Both the position numbers and the translations under genes were made by a program. The notes under the pieces are model-generated. The model searched no databases. It was not told the DNA's origin and was given only the letters and a program-made list of their open reading frames with translations. A stretch of DNA of 64,000 nt, taken from assembly GCA_039566865.1 (NCBI GenBank), contig CM076955.1, positions 16,158,501 through 16,222,500 of the forward strand. The letters run 5' to 3'. Of this stretch, positions 22,157-33,008 are shown one piece after another; position 1 is the stretch's first letter; every line of letters begins with the position of its first letter. The stretch is from Aurelia coerulea. Taxonomy: Eukaryota > Cnidaria > Scyphozoa > Semaeostomeae > Ulmaridae.

Positions 22157-22625
22157 CCCGGGGGGGGGGGGGTACTTCACTATCGGGTCAGACGGGGATG
22201 TGCGCCAGTTTTGGGTAGTGTTTGGCCTAAAAATTCTGGGAATGGGGTATACTTTTACTGGAAATTTTCCGTGATTGGGGTATACTTTCACTTGAAATTT
22301 TCTGGGATTGGGGGTTAACTGTTGTACTAAAAATTCTGGTAATGGGTGTTCAATGTCCCCATTGATTCAGAATAGATTTGTTCTGCTTTAAATCATAACT
22401 GAGACGAAATCCGTTCTTTCACCTTGAAATTGAGTGCCATTTAACGTTGAATTGTTCTTTGTTACTGCTTCAAAATTCTGCGATTGGGTATCAATATCTG
22501 ACCTATATTCTGGGATAGGGTATTGTTATTTGACCAAAATTCTGGGATTGGGTCATAACAGAAATTCTGGCGCCGTACATCCCTGTATGAATTTATAGTG
22601 AAGTACCCCCCCCCCCCCCCCCCCG
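22157..22625. mobile_element. G-tract-capped hAT-like MITE (copy G2)
   Basis: Starts CCCGGGGGGGG and ends with a run of more than 15 C. The exact direct repeat GTGTCTCT is at 22149-22156 and 22626-22633. The interior is a degenerate array of AATTCTGGGATTGGGGTAT-like units, reversing to a matching CCCTGTATGAATTTATAGTG arm. The right end lies about 65 bp before the 28-nt RBFOX exon. Confidence 0.85.
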
Positions 22626-22691
22626 GTGTCTCTTCTTCGCATCAAGAATAAGAAATGAATTGAAACTGAATTATATTCTTTTCTTTTTCAG

Positions 22692-22719
22692 TATGATGCA
22701 TCAACAGGATGGAACATTT
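22692..22719 (+). CDS. RBFOX: RBFOX-like RNA-binding protein, 28-nt microexon
   Basis: After TTCTTTTTCAG, a 28-nt exon completes Ser and encodes MMHQQDGTF, followed by GTAAGT. Phase 2 in and phase 0 out. Microexons are common in RBFOX 3' regions. The call relies on strong splice sites and phase. A longer read-through ORF here has no homology and is intronic. Confidence 0.7.
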
Positions 22720-23830
22720 GTAAGTATTTTCCCTTCCTTTATTATTGCAGTCTCTTTGTACAATGAAAGTGCACGTTTTTCCATACAAATGAATCTTTTC
22801 AAAATTTTATTGCTCCAAAGGGTTTTGTGTACGAGGGAAAACTTTTGCGGGATGAAAGCTTGGTGGCATTCGCGTTATTTAGTTAAGCTGGTTTATTCTG
22901 CGAGTGACCAAAAACTTGCAATACGAAATAACTTGGAACAGGTTATTATTTGAACTTTGCTCCAGAAAACTTCGCATTTTTCCTGGTATTTCTTAAGAGA
23001 ATTGCTGAGTTTTTAAGGATAAGTGCAACCGCACGCAGAAGGTCCAATAGTCCACACTTTGCACATGGCCAGATCTCGATAATGCTTAATCATGCAACTG
23101 AAAGCCTTCTGTGCTCATGTGAAAAATGAAACATAGCTTTATAGCCGTATCATAGTCTATCAAATTATTTGTATTGGACAAATCTTATTTTCAAGCTCAC
23201 GATATTCTGTCTTCTGTGTAATTGAAAAAAAATAGACGACATTGCATGTATGCTTTCAAACTACGTGCCGTTTTCTCCCACCAACCACCAGCAATCCAGT
23301 CTCAAGTCCTTTCTATCTTCGAAGCGCCATTTGACAACAAGGCATAATAGGGCTTGTGGTCAAGGTAAAAAATATTAGATTCCCAAAATCGCAATAAAAT
23401 TGATACATTTAAATTGTATTTGCTTGACTATTAGCTCTTTGAAGGGCCTTATATCCATTTAAGCTGTCGTATTTACGAACCCGGCAAGGGCTGAAGAATA
23501 GTGATGTTCTTTACTCTTGTTTGAAGCGGAATGTTTACAGCGCGTCTAGAATCATGAAGAATGTTTCGGGATATTTGATGTCACGACTTCTTTTGCGTTA
23601 GTCGTTCGGGGATTCCAGGGAAAAGGGCGTATGTTGTAACGTCTAACGGAAGTGCATATTTGGTAATAATTATGTTGATCATATTTTCTGAGCTAAAGAG
23701 TTGTGTGGATTTGGATAGATACAACTCGGGTGGGATATTTTAGTATTTTTGTGGTACGGGGACGTGTTTGCAAATGTATAGGAATTACGAGAGATGTTTC
23801 ATAATTTCCGGAATTATGGCACCGAATTTC

Positions 23831-24259
23831 CTTGAAGGACGAGTCTGGGGTTTCTACAATTAATGTCAAAAAGCAACCTTACCGTCTGCCGAATACCAAT
23901 CGAGAGTTCTTTCCAAGTTTTGAGATCTCTTTCTGATGTAAATGCGTACAACATTTTTCGTAAGTAAGGCCCTATGTCGTCGGCATTTTGCAAAATGGCG
24001 ATAAAGTGGCTAGCCTCGGTCTGGATGTTCGATTGTGACGTCGTCAAGTACTTGAGAGTTTTGCAAGAAAACAGCCTCGTTCAGTCGAAGGCAAGTGGGC
24101 GAAAAGACGTCATAAATAATGACGTCATTTCGCAGATTGATATACGCAATTTCGCAGAGAAAAAAGAGAGAAGGTTGGAAAAAGTACTACACACCATTCA
24201 CAACATTGTAATCTTTCATTTTATCAACAATTATTCCAACCCCGGACTTGTCCTTTAAA
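23831..24259. mobile_element. TIR element with TTTAAAGGAC/CCCCGG ends
   Basis: The left end CTTGAAGGACGAGTCTGGGG and the right end CCCCGGACTTGTCCTTTAAA are inverted and imperfect. A likely relative is at 58204-58613 (CAATACCGGGGTTGG … AACCCCGGAATGGTCCTTT), and a left-end fragment begins near 21786. It lies in the last RBFOX intron. Confidence 0.55.
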
Positions 24260-24889
24260 TTTGCGGAATTATGACTTGAAAATTCTTTTTATGGGTGCCA
24301 ACCGTCGGTCAAAATGACACATCCCCGTCGGATGATAGGTCAAGATACCCCTCCCCCCTGAGAGCTACAAATCGATTTTTAATATATTGGTAAAAATTCG
24401 TACTTAAAGATAGATACTAGAAGAGTCAGATGCAAAACACAAAACTTTTCTTAGCACACTAAGGCCTTTCAAACTTGTGTTATCATCAGAGTGTGACTGA
24501 CTAAAGCGATAAAGAAACCAAATATACATATACATTCGTTTATGACTATTTGAAATTTGTATTTGTTTAAAGATATAATTTCATTTTTAAGGTTGAGCTT
24601 GAAAGTCGATGGATGGAGTATGGATGGAGGATTAGATACTTTTTACTGTTATAAGGCCTTAAAACTATTGCTCGTAACCAACTGTAGCCGGGTCTGCAAG
24701 GAGGATTTATGGACCATTGGTCAGAATGACACATGGGCCCTTGCAGAACAAATTATGAAGCATACGCCGAAAAAGGGTTAATGGGGCTTCCCTCCCCGGA
24801 AAAGCTTTTGAATTAAGGTTAACAGATTTGCTAACTATTTTACGCCACTTGATTCCATTATCACTTCATCAAAATAGCCAGTCATCATG

Positions 24890-25322
24890 CCCAGGGGGGG
24901 TATTCCGGCATATTTAGGATAGGGGTGCTCAGGCTGGGGTACAGCGCATCAGCCCAAAAAAGTAATATTTAGCATCAAAATAGACCCAAAAAATAGTTTT
25001 TCCGACCTTACATACCCAAACGTTATGAAGTCAGTATCTTAAATCTGCATAAAAGTGCCCTAACTGATTAGATTTCTCATAATGTGTTTGGATATTTATA
25101 TTTTTTGATTTTAGTACTGTTATTTGGCTCTAATTTTGTTTATAAATTATATTTTTCCCATTTTTTTACTTTTTTTCACATTTGAGACCCAAAAAAGTAA
25201 GCCAGAATTTCTTGAACCCAAAAAAATAACTGTACAAATCATTGACCCAAAAAAAAATCCTTGCCTAAATTTTAGACCCAAAAAAGTAACCTATCCTGAA
25301 TATACCAGAGTACCCCCCTGGG
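24890..25322. mobile_element. G-tract-capped hAT-like MITE (copy G3)
   Basis: CCCAGGGGGGG … CCCCCCTGGG with the exact direct repeat TCATCATG at 24882-24889 and 25323-25330. The interior has repeated ACCCAAAAAAGTAA units. The element is a reverse-oriented close copy of the one at 44240-44696. It ends about 240 bp before the final RBFOX exon. Confidence 0.92.
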
Positions 25323-25560
25323 TCATCATGCACAAGAATCATAAGGAGTTTCATTCTTCAGCAATCTTAGCATGCTCCTTTGCAGTTACAATGTGAGTTA
25401 AATTCTGTCTCAAATTAGATGTCACACGAAAATGTCCGCGAATAAAACAAGTCAAGGGTTTTGCATAGGTCATTTAGCGTTGTCGTAAATCTCACCTGAC
25501 ATCAATTTTGAGGCAGACTGTAGGTTTGTTTCTAAATGAATTCAATGTTTTCATTTGTAG

Positions 25561-25629
25561 AATGGTAGCTGGTGTATGCAGCCAAATGGGAGACCGAATT
25601 CAAATCACTACAGATATCAACCATACTAG
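25561..25629 (+). CDS. RBFOX: RBFOX-like RNA-binding protein, terminal coding exon
   Basis: After TTTTCATTTGTAG the frame enters in phase 0 and encodes NGSWCMQPNGRPNSNHYRYQ then PY and TAG at 25627-25629. The ending YRYQPY parallels the vertebrate RBFOX ending in RFAPY, which independently supports the gene identity and the chosen frame. With the candidate first exon the whole protein would be 206 residues. No AATAAA was found close by, and a G-tract MITE begins 103 bp after the stop. Confidence 0.85.
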   Translation, partial: NGSWCMQPNGRPNSNHYRYQPY

Positions 25630-25731
25630 CGCAATCCATCCGGGTAGAGTTCGTTGTGGACCGAAGGACAACGGCCTCGTTTGTGGTTTCAGAAAGAATC
25701 GCCGATGTACAGTGATTGTAAACCGCAAACT

Positions 25732-26088
25732 CCCAGGGGGTTATTCAGCACATACAGATACGGGGAGGTAAGTCAGATATTTTGGGGTCAGAATAATGCC
25801 GAAAGTGATATTTTTGGGTCCAAATGAACTGACAATATGGCCATGATATTTTTTGGCCTCAAATATTCTAAAACTGATACTTCTGGGGTCTTTAGAGGCA
25901 ATCCTTACCTAAATTTGCATAGTTTTAGGGTATTTTATGTTTGCTTACGTGCGCATAAGTGTAATATTCGCTGATATGTTTGGGTTGCGATGAAGCCAAG
26001 CTTATATTTTTAGGTTGCCAGAAAATTTCTCGGGCTGACCCCCCCCTCCCCCCCTCCGTATGCGTATGTGCTAAGTGACCTCCCTGGG
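25732..26088. mobile_element. G-tract-capped hAT-like MITE (copy G7)
   Basis: CCCAGGGGGTTATTCAGCAC at the left and an inverse ending CCTCCCTGGG at the right, with GATACGGGG/CCGTATGCGTATG inside the arms. Flanks CGCAAACT and CGTGAACT match at 6 of 8 positions. It probably overlaps the RBFOX 3' UTR. Confidence 0.65.
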
Positions 26089-26979
26089 CGTGAACTCAGT
26101 TGCAGAACTCGTAAAGCCAAGGTCCAGTGAGCAAGTAAATGAATCGGAACCATGTTGTAGATTTGGACTTACTGTCTGAAAAGTAACTTTGGCGAAACTG
26201 AAACAAGAGATACACACTGGAAAACCGGCTTGAAATACTCAAAGGCTGGTGCGTGGCCGTCTCTTAGACTGATTAGATAGTCGTGGTTATCGCTATTGAT
26301 AGACTAATGGACGCTCAAACTTTACGTTTCAGCAAACAACTCAATTCAATCCGAAAAATGCAAAAAGTTTCAACATGTGTGGTTGTTGTTGCAATCACTG
26401 CGACTATGCAATTAGTCTAGCCGTCCCTCCTTTTGTTTTTGTTTAAAGTACCAGTTTGAGCAATCAATTTAATTAGATAAACAATTGTAAATAGTTTTGC
26501 TGTTATTATCAACAGCGTTCCTTGGACTATGTAGTGAATCTAATGTCTAATGTTTACTCTCCTTCGCAGTGAAGTGAATTGACAATATTGGGACTAATGT
26601 AATAAGTGTAAATAAGCCTACTGAATATATTTTTCATGAGTTGGCTAGCACAACTGGAGTATTTTTTGGCATTTGTCGGGTTGGAATTGCCTGCGTGCAG
26701 CCGCAACAATCCTAAGGCTGCACGCAGGGTTGCTTTGAACCACTGGGGTCTCATTTTTAACTTTTTTCAAATATTCATACAGGTTAACAAGTTCCATACG
26801 ATTTGTTTTTTAAACCGACCTGTTTAAAAGGAAAGCACTAAACTAAGAACAAAAGAAGTTGACATGCCTGATTAAATATAACACAAAGTCTATGAAAAAG
26901 AATGTAAGAATGAAATTGAAGTTACACCCCCTTCTATAGTTGTTCTTTGAAGATTCTCAGGGAGGGTGCCAATTTTGTC

Positions 26980-27132
26980 CAGGCCCGTAGGAAGCGGGGG
27001 GAGGGGGGCTCAACCCCCAAATAATATTGAAAACAATGGTGTTACGTCACAAGCATGAACTAGATTAATTATTCTCTATTGTTTAAGAACAATTGCCCCC
27101 CCCCCAATCAGAAGCTGCTGCCTACGGCCCTG
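26980..27132. mobile_element. CAGGCCCGTAGG hAT-like MITE (copy G8)
   Basis: CAGGCCCGTAGGAAGCGGGG … TGCCTACGGCCCTG, with flanks ATTTTGTC and ATTTTGTT (7 of 8). Interior CAATTGC/AACAATAG blocks are shared, in reverse orientation, with the element at 47276-47443. Confidence 0.75.
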
Positions 27133-27345
27133 ATTTTGTTTCTCGTTCAAGACTGTTCGATAGTTTTGCACCGTGATAAGAAAAAGCTTTTTGGCCATTG
27201 ATCGGATCTCAAACCTGCCCCGTCTTTTGGATGTAGCGCTTCGAGAGAGCGTGTGATCAACAAGGCCAGAATTAAGGGTCCATATTAGCATTCACAGCAA
27301 TGGCCTTTCAAACGGGGATCTAGTTGTCTTTACTCACCCGGTATA

Positions 27346-27954
27346 CCGAGTTAGCCAAAATAAACTATGCACGTTTGGCAGGCAGCAATAAATCGTACAC
27401 TAGGCCGATTTTGAAGATTCGTGACTTAATCTTTAGCAAAAAGCCTGTATTAGATTCCAGGATTTTTTGCAAATTTTTCTGCTTTCAGTTTTTAGAGCTA
27501 GACGCGAGTTCTTAAGTTTCGTTTTCAAAAACACTAAAAACGATCAAAAAACATCGATCAAATTTTCTAAAGAATCGACATGATTGGGCAAAGAGAAAAC
27601 TTGTTCGTTGTGATTTGGGATTTAAAAATCGATTAATCATATCGATTAATTGTATTGATTAATTGATTGATTTCTAAATCCCAAATCACCACGAACAAGT
27701 TTTCTCTTTGTCCAATCATGTCTATTCTGTAGAAATTTGATCGACGTTTTTTGATCGTTTTTGATCTTTTTGAAAACGAAACTTGTAAGAAACTCGCGTC
27801 TGGCTCTAAAAACTGAAAGCAGAAAAATTTGCAAAAAATCCTAGAATCTAATTCAGGCTTTTGCTAAAGAAAAAGTCATGAATCTTCAAAATCGGCCCAG
27901 TGTACGATTTATTGTAGCCTGCCAAACGTGCATAGTTTATTTTGGCGCACCCGG
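27346..27954. mobile_element. TA-flanked CCGGGT foldback element (copy 3), nearly perfect
   Basis: Arms of about 300 bp pair almost throughout: ATAAACTATGCACGTTTGGC at the left, GCCAAACGTGCATAGTTTAT at the right, closing on an AT-rich centre near 27645. TA lies at both edges. The left flank (27289-27343) is itself the right-end fragment of another CCGGGT-family element. The arms look young because of their low mismatch. Confidence 0.85.
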
Positions 27955-28196
27955 TATGTTCTTATTAATCTGGCAGGATATTCATATATCATTGGGAAAT
28001 ATTTCTATGTTGCGTGTCATCGTTTCTCGTGACTTTAAATTGTAATCTTTGAGCATTGAATTTTAAACTATCAACATTTCTTCATCTGGCACGATGTTAT
28101 AGAAACGAAAATATATTTTGAGGTTTTGCAGCAAAATGAATGATGGTTATTTATTGTCCGAGAAATTCAAAGTCATACATTGTTATCTTTTAGTTA

Positions 28197-28545
28197 TTGT
28201 GCTTCTTGTGTGCACGGAAAATTATTTTACGTTCAATAAGGAGGGACAAGTTTCTCGGGGGGTTACCGCTGACACGTAAGAGATCTTGTCGCTCCGCTAC
28301 GCGCGTATTTGACAGTCTTAATGATTGACTTAAACTTTTCCGCTGCGCTCGATGGCGCCACCAATCAAACCGCTCGAAAGCTTTGACACATGACATCAAG
28401 GAGAAAAGCCTTGAGCAAGAAAGCAATTCAAAATGGCTGATCAAGATGAGTACACACGGAATGTGCATTATTCTAAAAACAACAGCCGCTCCGCTGTGCT
28501 GCGCGCGGAAAAATCCGCCCACTGGAAAACCGGCTTAATGCTCAA
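28197..28545. repeat. Unclassified GC-richer dispersed repeat
   Basis: A sharply GC-richer block with CTCCGCTACGCGCG and CCGCTCCGCTGTGCTGCGCG, ending CCACTGGAAAACCGGCTT. That end motif recurs at about 26215 and 38260. A 110-codon minus-strand ORF fills it but matches nothing I recognise and is probably repeat-derived. Confidence 0.45.
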
Positions 28546-29094
28546 CAGCGTTCGTTGCGTTTGTTACGACAGCGATGACCTAGCAGCCAGCAGATAAAAC
28601 AATGAAGCAATTTCTGGCTGACACATGTTCGATCATTTCATCGAGATGGGATTGCCAATTCGCTCAGAGCGGTCATATCTATAACTTAGATTTGACTGGA
28701 GACAATACTGGGTGTAGAGCAAAACAATAAGATTTGTCTTATTATTGCTAGCTAAAGAGGAAATCTCGTTTGAGAAACGCCAGTCGCACGTAGCATAATA
28801 TGAGGCTTAACGATTATGGGGACTTTGGCAGATGCTGCTGGCTTAAGATAGGTATTAGTAAGGATTTAGAATATCAAGCTTCCTGTTGGTGACATTTAGG
28901 TGAATGAAAATGGAATTTGGGTTGTTTAGAAGGAACAAACTGCATCGAAAACAAATTTGTACTATTGTACTAAAATCAACAACGATAGCTAACTACAATT
29001 ATGAAAAGGACTAAATTTGTAACGATATCATTCTGCTTTTCATAGTGACAACACAAAATGAATTTTGACCAATTTAGATAGGTTGATATCTTGC

Positions 29095-29584
29095 AGCATA
29101 GCTTCCAAATCTTTAACTCGGCGTAAAAAGGTGGGTGTAAAATTCTGTGATCTATTTCTTCTGATTGAGTGGCTTGAAACAAACTTTAGTTACTTATATT
29201 TAATTCTACCGTTGGACTTTTCAGAAGCTTTTAATATTTTTCGAAATTTCAGCGTATGTTACATTCCAACTCATTTGAGGGTGTGACGCCATCAAATTTC
29301 TAAATCATAAATTAGAAAAGTGACAGACTTTTGCTTGATACCTTATTGTAGACATCCATAAACTATGGTTTTCTTCGAAATTATTTCTTGTTGCTTCAAA
29401 CAGTTTAGAAATTACGATGGTTTCAAGCTTTTTTGAACTTTTTTTTAGAAAATAGTGAAGATTTTGGAAAATTCCAACGGTAGAATTATAGAGGAATAGC
29501 TGAAGTTTCTTTGAAGTCATTCATTTCAAAGAAATAAGTAACTGAATTTTACACCAGCCTTTTTAAAGATTTGAAACCTATGCT
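29095..29584. mobile_element. AGCATAGG MITE, copy 3, 9-bp target duplication
   Basis: 490 bp between AGCATAGCTTCCAAATCTTT and AAAGATTTGAAACCTATGCT. The direct repeat ATATCTTGC is exact at 29086-29094 and 29585-29593. It is a full-length family member with small internal deletions. Confidence 0.92.
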
Positions 29585-29739
29585 ATATCTTGCAAAGCGC
29601 AAAGTGTTCTAATTTTTTGGCTTTGATATCAAGTCAAAATTCAGCCTATAATTACGAGCAATGCAGTCTGAAATTTCTGTCCATCTCCCCCGTTACCAAC
29701 AAAAGTGAATTTCTTCATTAATGTTAAACATATTGACAA

Positions 29740-30230
29740 GTCCTGAAATAGCGTTGAATTTGTGGAATGTACCTTAAAAACGATGGTATTGAGGACTCGG
29801 AACACTTTTCGTTGCTCTGTCCGTCTTTTGTCTTTCAACGACGAGATCTTCTTCGAGGCATACAACCATTTGGACACAGTAATTCTTCAAATGGGGGTAA
29901 CGCATCTTTTAATGTATATGGTGATAAAGACCTCGCTGATGAAATTGATAGAAATATCCTTTAGTTAACTCTACTTTTTATCCATGAAACTGGCCGATTT
30001 TTACTGAATTCATTCAAATTTCTGCCATCCGTCAAGCAACCACCAAGTCCCATCTCAGTGAATTTGCCTTTTGAAACAGTAGTTATATGCAGTGTTCGCA
30101 TTTTCTTCTTCCTCCTCATGCCACGGGGTAGACATGATATTCCTCGTGGTATCCTCTTTGCAATATTGTAGAATATTTAGTAGGTATTGTTAGAAGTATC
30201 GCGTATTGTAAATTTTTAATTGATGATATA
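29740..30230 (+). pseudogene. LINE reverse transcriptase C-terminus and 3' tail
   Basis: Reads GIEDSEHFSLLCPSFVFQRR, then DLLRGIQPF, YGDKDLADEI, a stop, and LTLLFIHETGRFLL. This is the zinc-knuckle-like end of one cnidarian LINE class (…HFLL.CP.F..QRR.LL…). The downstream CACGGGGTAGACATGA segment matches the minus-strand LINE tail at 20189-20310. Confidence 0.75.
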
Positions 30231-30239
30231 GCAAAACTC

Positions 30240-31200
30240 GTGCGATAAGAATCATTTAAGGCGGAGGAGCAAACCACTATTTACGCTCTAAAGTAAGTCT
30301 TCCCCCTGTTCGATGAATTTCGAAATTTAAAAACAAATTACAAATCAACTGTTGAGTTAATGTGCAGGCTATCAGCTGTAAGCAAAAGAGAAATCTTATT
30401 AGTCATGTCGCCACAAGCATGCAAGGACCTCCTTTAAGCCTGAGGTTTTACGAAAGGAACAGACCAAATTATAATGACTCCAATTTCTGCGTTCGATAAC
30501 ATAGATAGTGTTGGACGAAGAATGAAGAAATGTAGACAATATGACGTATTTGAAACATTCTTCTGCTAAAATATTAACAAGATGATGTATATCTTTTGAC
30601 ACATCCTTCGAGTAATCAATCTTTTCATCTAAGCATAGCCATAACTTATGGTCGTCAAATGAAAGCACTTTTAATCCATTTTTAGAATGAACAGAAGGCA
30701 TTCTGAGATGTTATTTTGTGATAGGTCAAAGCCACTGTTGCTAATTTTGATTATTTTTGCACCTGCTTGTCTGCTTTGCTCTGTAGCCTCAAGTCCTTAT
30801 TTCCACAACACAATTATTTCCACCCCAACGCAACTATTCATATAATTGGAACTCGTCAGGCAGGCAGACCAGAGGTGATCTCTTCAAATCTCTTGAAAAT
30901 GCTACTCTGTATGCTCGTCTGTATGTGTGAAGGACACTAAACATTTACTACTTGAGATAAAAACGATTAATTTTATGGTACTTCCACCCCACACAAGGGC
31001 CCGCACCCAGTTATCAGGCTTCTTGACAGGGTGCTGCTGCGCAGCCAGTTATGGAGTCTGGTAACGACCCATTTGGTCAGGCCCGCGTGATCGTGGTAAC
31101 ATGGCCGCCAAGATGGTTCTAGATTGGATTTACTGATGTTCTCGCTGAGCTATTTCGTTATCTTAATGTTGTTTTGAAGCAAACGAGTTGTTTATTGATC
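30240..31200. other. No recognisable feature
   Basis: A minus-strand 100-codon open frame (30399-30701) lies here, but I see no known domain, and its surroundings show no clear splice sites. It is unassigned single-copy or old repeat sequence. Confidence 0.4.
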
Positions 31201-31207
31201 GCTATCT

Positions 31208-31316
31208 TTGGTATCAACACCTGAAAGTCGTGGCAGGCTAACATATGGTCTTCAAACAATTCAATATTTTGGTTCTAAACTCTGGAATACTCTTCCGCTA
31301 TTCATCCGTCTTCATT
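31208..31316 (+). pseudogene. LINE reverse transcriptase fragment
   Basis: TYGLQTIQYFGSKLWNTLPL is the conserved YGL…F.G..LWN.LP block at the end of LINE RT proteins. The frame stays open to 31519, but sequence after 31316 is not RT-like. Confidence 0.65.
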
Positions 31317-31657
31317 GGGTGAATGACGAATACTTCCCGCCAAACGCCAAAAGCCGTTTGATTCGAGGTCTGAGTTGGAGAGATGGTCTCTCTTCTGTTA
31401 CGAGGCCTATGGGTCTTTGTAGAGTTCAATTTGTCATTCGTAGGAGCCCTGTGGCAGCCATTTACCAGAAAAATATTGCTCTCCCCAGACCCTTTTCTAA
31501 AAGTCAAATGGTTTATTGAGTTGATGAGTTAAGATTTAACCTGATTTTTATAAAGCTGTTGTGACTGTGTCACAGTGAATGGGGTACAGGCAGAGCCTTC
31601 TTCATGAAAGAAATGGAACTATTTTGCCTCATTTGATTCCCTGAATGTGCCACTAGT

Positions 31658-31963
31658 AGCATAGGTTCCAAATCTTTAACTCAGCGCATATTGTAGGCAT
31701 CCATAAACTATAGTTCTCTTCGAAATTGCTTCATGTTGCGTCAAATGGTTTAGAAATTACGATGGTTTTAAATTTTTTGAAAATTTTTCTTGAATTCTTG
31801 AAAAAGAAGAAAAACACTCTAATTCTGAAACTATTAAAGATTGCGGAAAAGTCCAACGGTAGAATTATAGAGAAATAGCTAAAGTTTCTTTAAAGTCATT
31901 CAGTTCAAAGAAATAGGTCACTCAATTTTACGCCGGATTTTTTAAAGATTTGGAACCTATGCT
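31658..31963. mobile_element. AGCATAGG MITE, copy 4, internally deleted
   Basis: 306 bp with both family ends intact but about 200 bp missing after the first 28 bp. The flanks (…GCCACTAGT and GTGGTCACG…) show no matching direct repeat, unlike the other four copies. Confidence 0.8.
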
Positions 31964-32779
31964 GTGGTCACGTCACATCAGACAAATGCTCAATGATAGC
32001 TGAAATAGAACAGTTACATTTAACCTCTGTTAAAGAAATTAGCTAAAAGACAGGCTGCCGGTAAGGATCTATTAGGCTAAGCCTTCTTCACTGTTTTACT
32101 GTATTTGTCTTATCGTTAATATAATCAGAATACAAGATTTCATGTTATCTGGCCAGTGCGTTTCATTCGTAAACATGTTTTCATTTGTAAAGTTGAAACG
32201 CGAATGAATGAACGAAAGCGAAGCGAAAAGCGAGTAGGTAGAAATGATTTGCACAGACCACTGTCCTTTCTTTTCAAGGGGGCTGGAACACAGGCTATAA
32301 GGTTTGAGCTCATTCTAGACTGATTATACAAGTCAAAGCTTCGCTCCTAAGCCAAACTAATATACCCCGCTTAAACTACGGCCGCGATTTGAGCGGTCTC
32401 GGTTTGGCAGGATGTAGTCGTTTTGGTGAGTGACAACTTGGACTCAGGACTCATTGTAATCAATCTATCATGCCAAGTCTGGAGAGAGGCTTGATTCACC
32501 ATGTACCGTTGGAAACGAGGTCGAGTCCGAGGAGAAGCATCTGAACTGGGGTCTGGGGCTCGCTGGGACACAGGCTACTAAGTCATGGGCTTAATACGCT
32601 TATCCCAATAAAAGGACTTTCACGATGCCTTATGCAATTACCTTGTGGTATAGCCAATTAGGTAATGGCATTGTCTAAACAAAATTATGACTTTATGTTT
32701 GGTTTTAAGCTTATTACCACATATAGCTTATTAGCCATGATATGAAATTACTATGAAATTAATTACATCTTATCTTTAG

Positions 32780-33008
32780 GATGGCAAAGCCATTTTCAGT
32801 GGGATCTTTATTGCACCATCTGCCAAATCAGACTGTCTGATCATCCATTTAAGGTTCATTAAGACCATGGTGGACCTTCAACATACAACGGTGTCCCAAA
32901 CAGCTTGTGAGACTTTCATTTTATGTCGCCATATACTTGGTACACCACAGGGAAACCAGAACATAATTGTTCCTAAAAATATCTTAGTCTCCTGTGTTCT
33001 AGTTGCGT
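32780..33008 (+). other. Unassigned open frame with acceptor-like start
   Basis: ATCTTTAG precedes a frame of about 75 codons (DGKAIFSGIFIAPSAKSD…) that stays open to TAG at 33006-33008. No known domain and no convincing donor were seen. The end overlaps a hairpin (32980-33045) with arms such as CTAGTTGCGTAGC/GCGACTAG. Probably chance. Confidence 0.2.

Noticed and set aside
22660..22953. 97-codon ORF overlapping the 28-nt RBFOX exon
   Set aside because: Different frame from the RBFOX exon and running through a GTAAGT donor into intron; a chance opening.
25508..25771. 87-codon ORF over the last RBFOX exon
   Set aside because: It is an alternative frame; the frame ending Tyr-Gln-Pro-Tyr-stop agrees with upstream phase and with RBFOX C-termini.
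28190..28522. 110-codon minus-strand ORF in a GC-richer block
   Set aside because: The block has repeat-like ends also seen near 26215 and 38260; no domain recognised.
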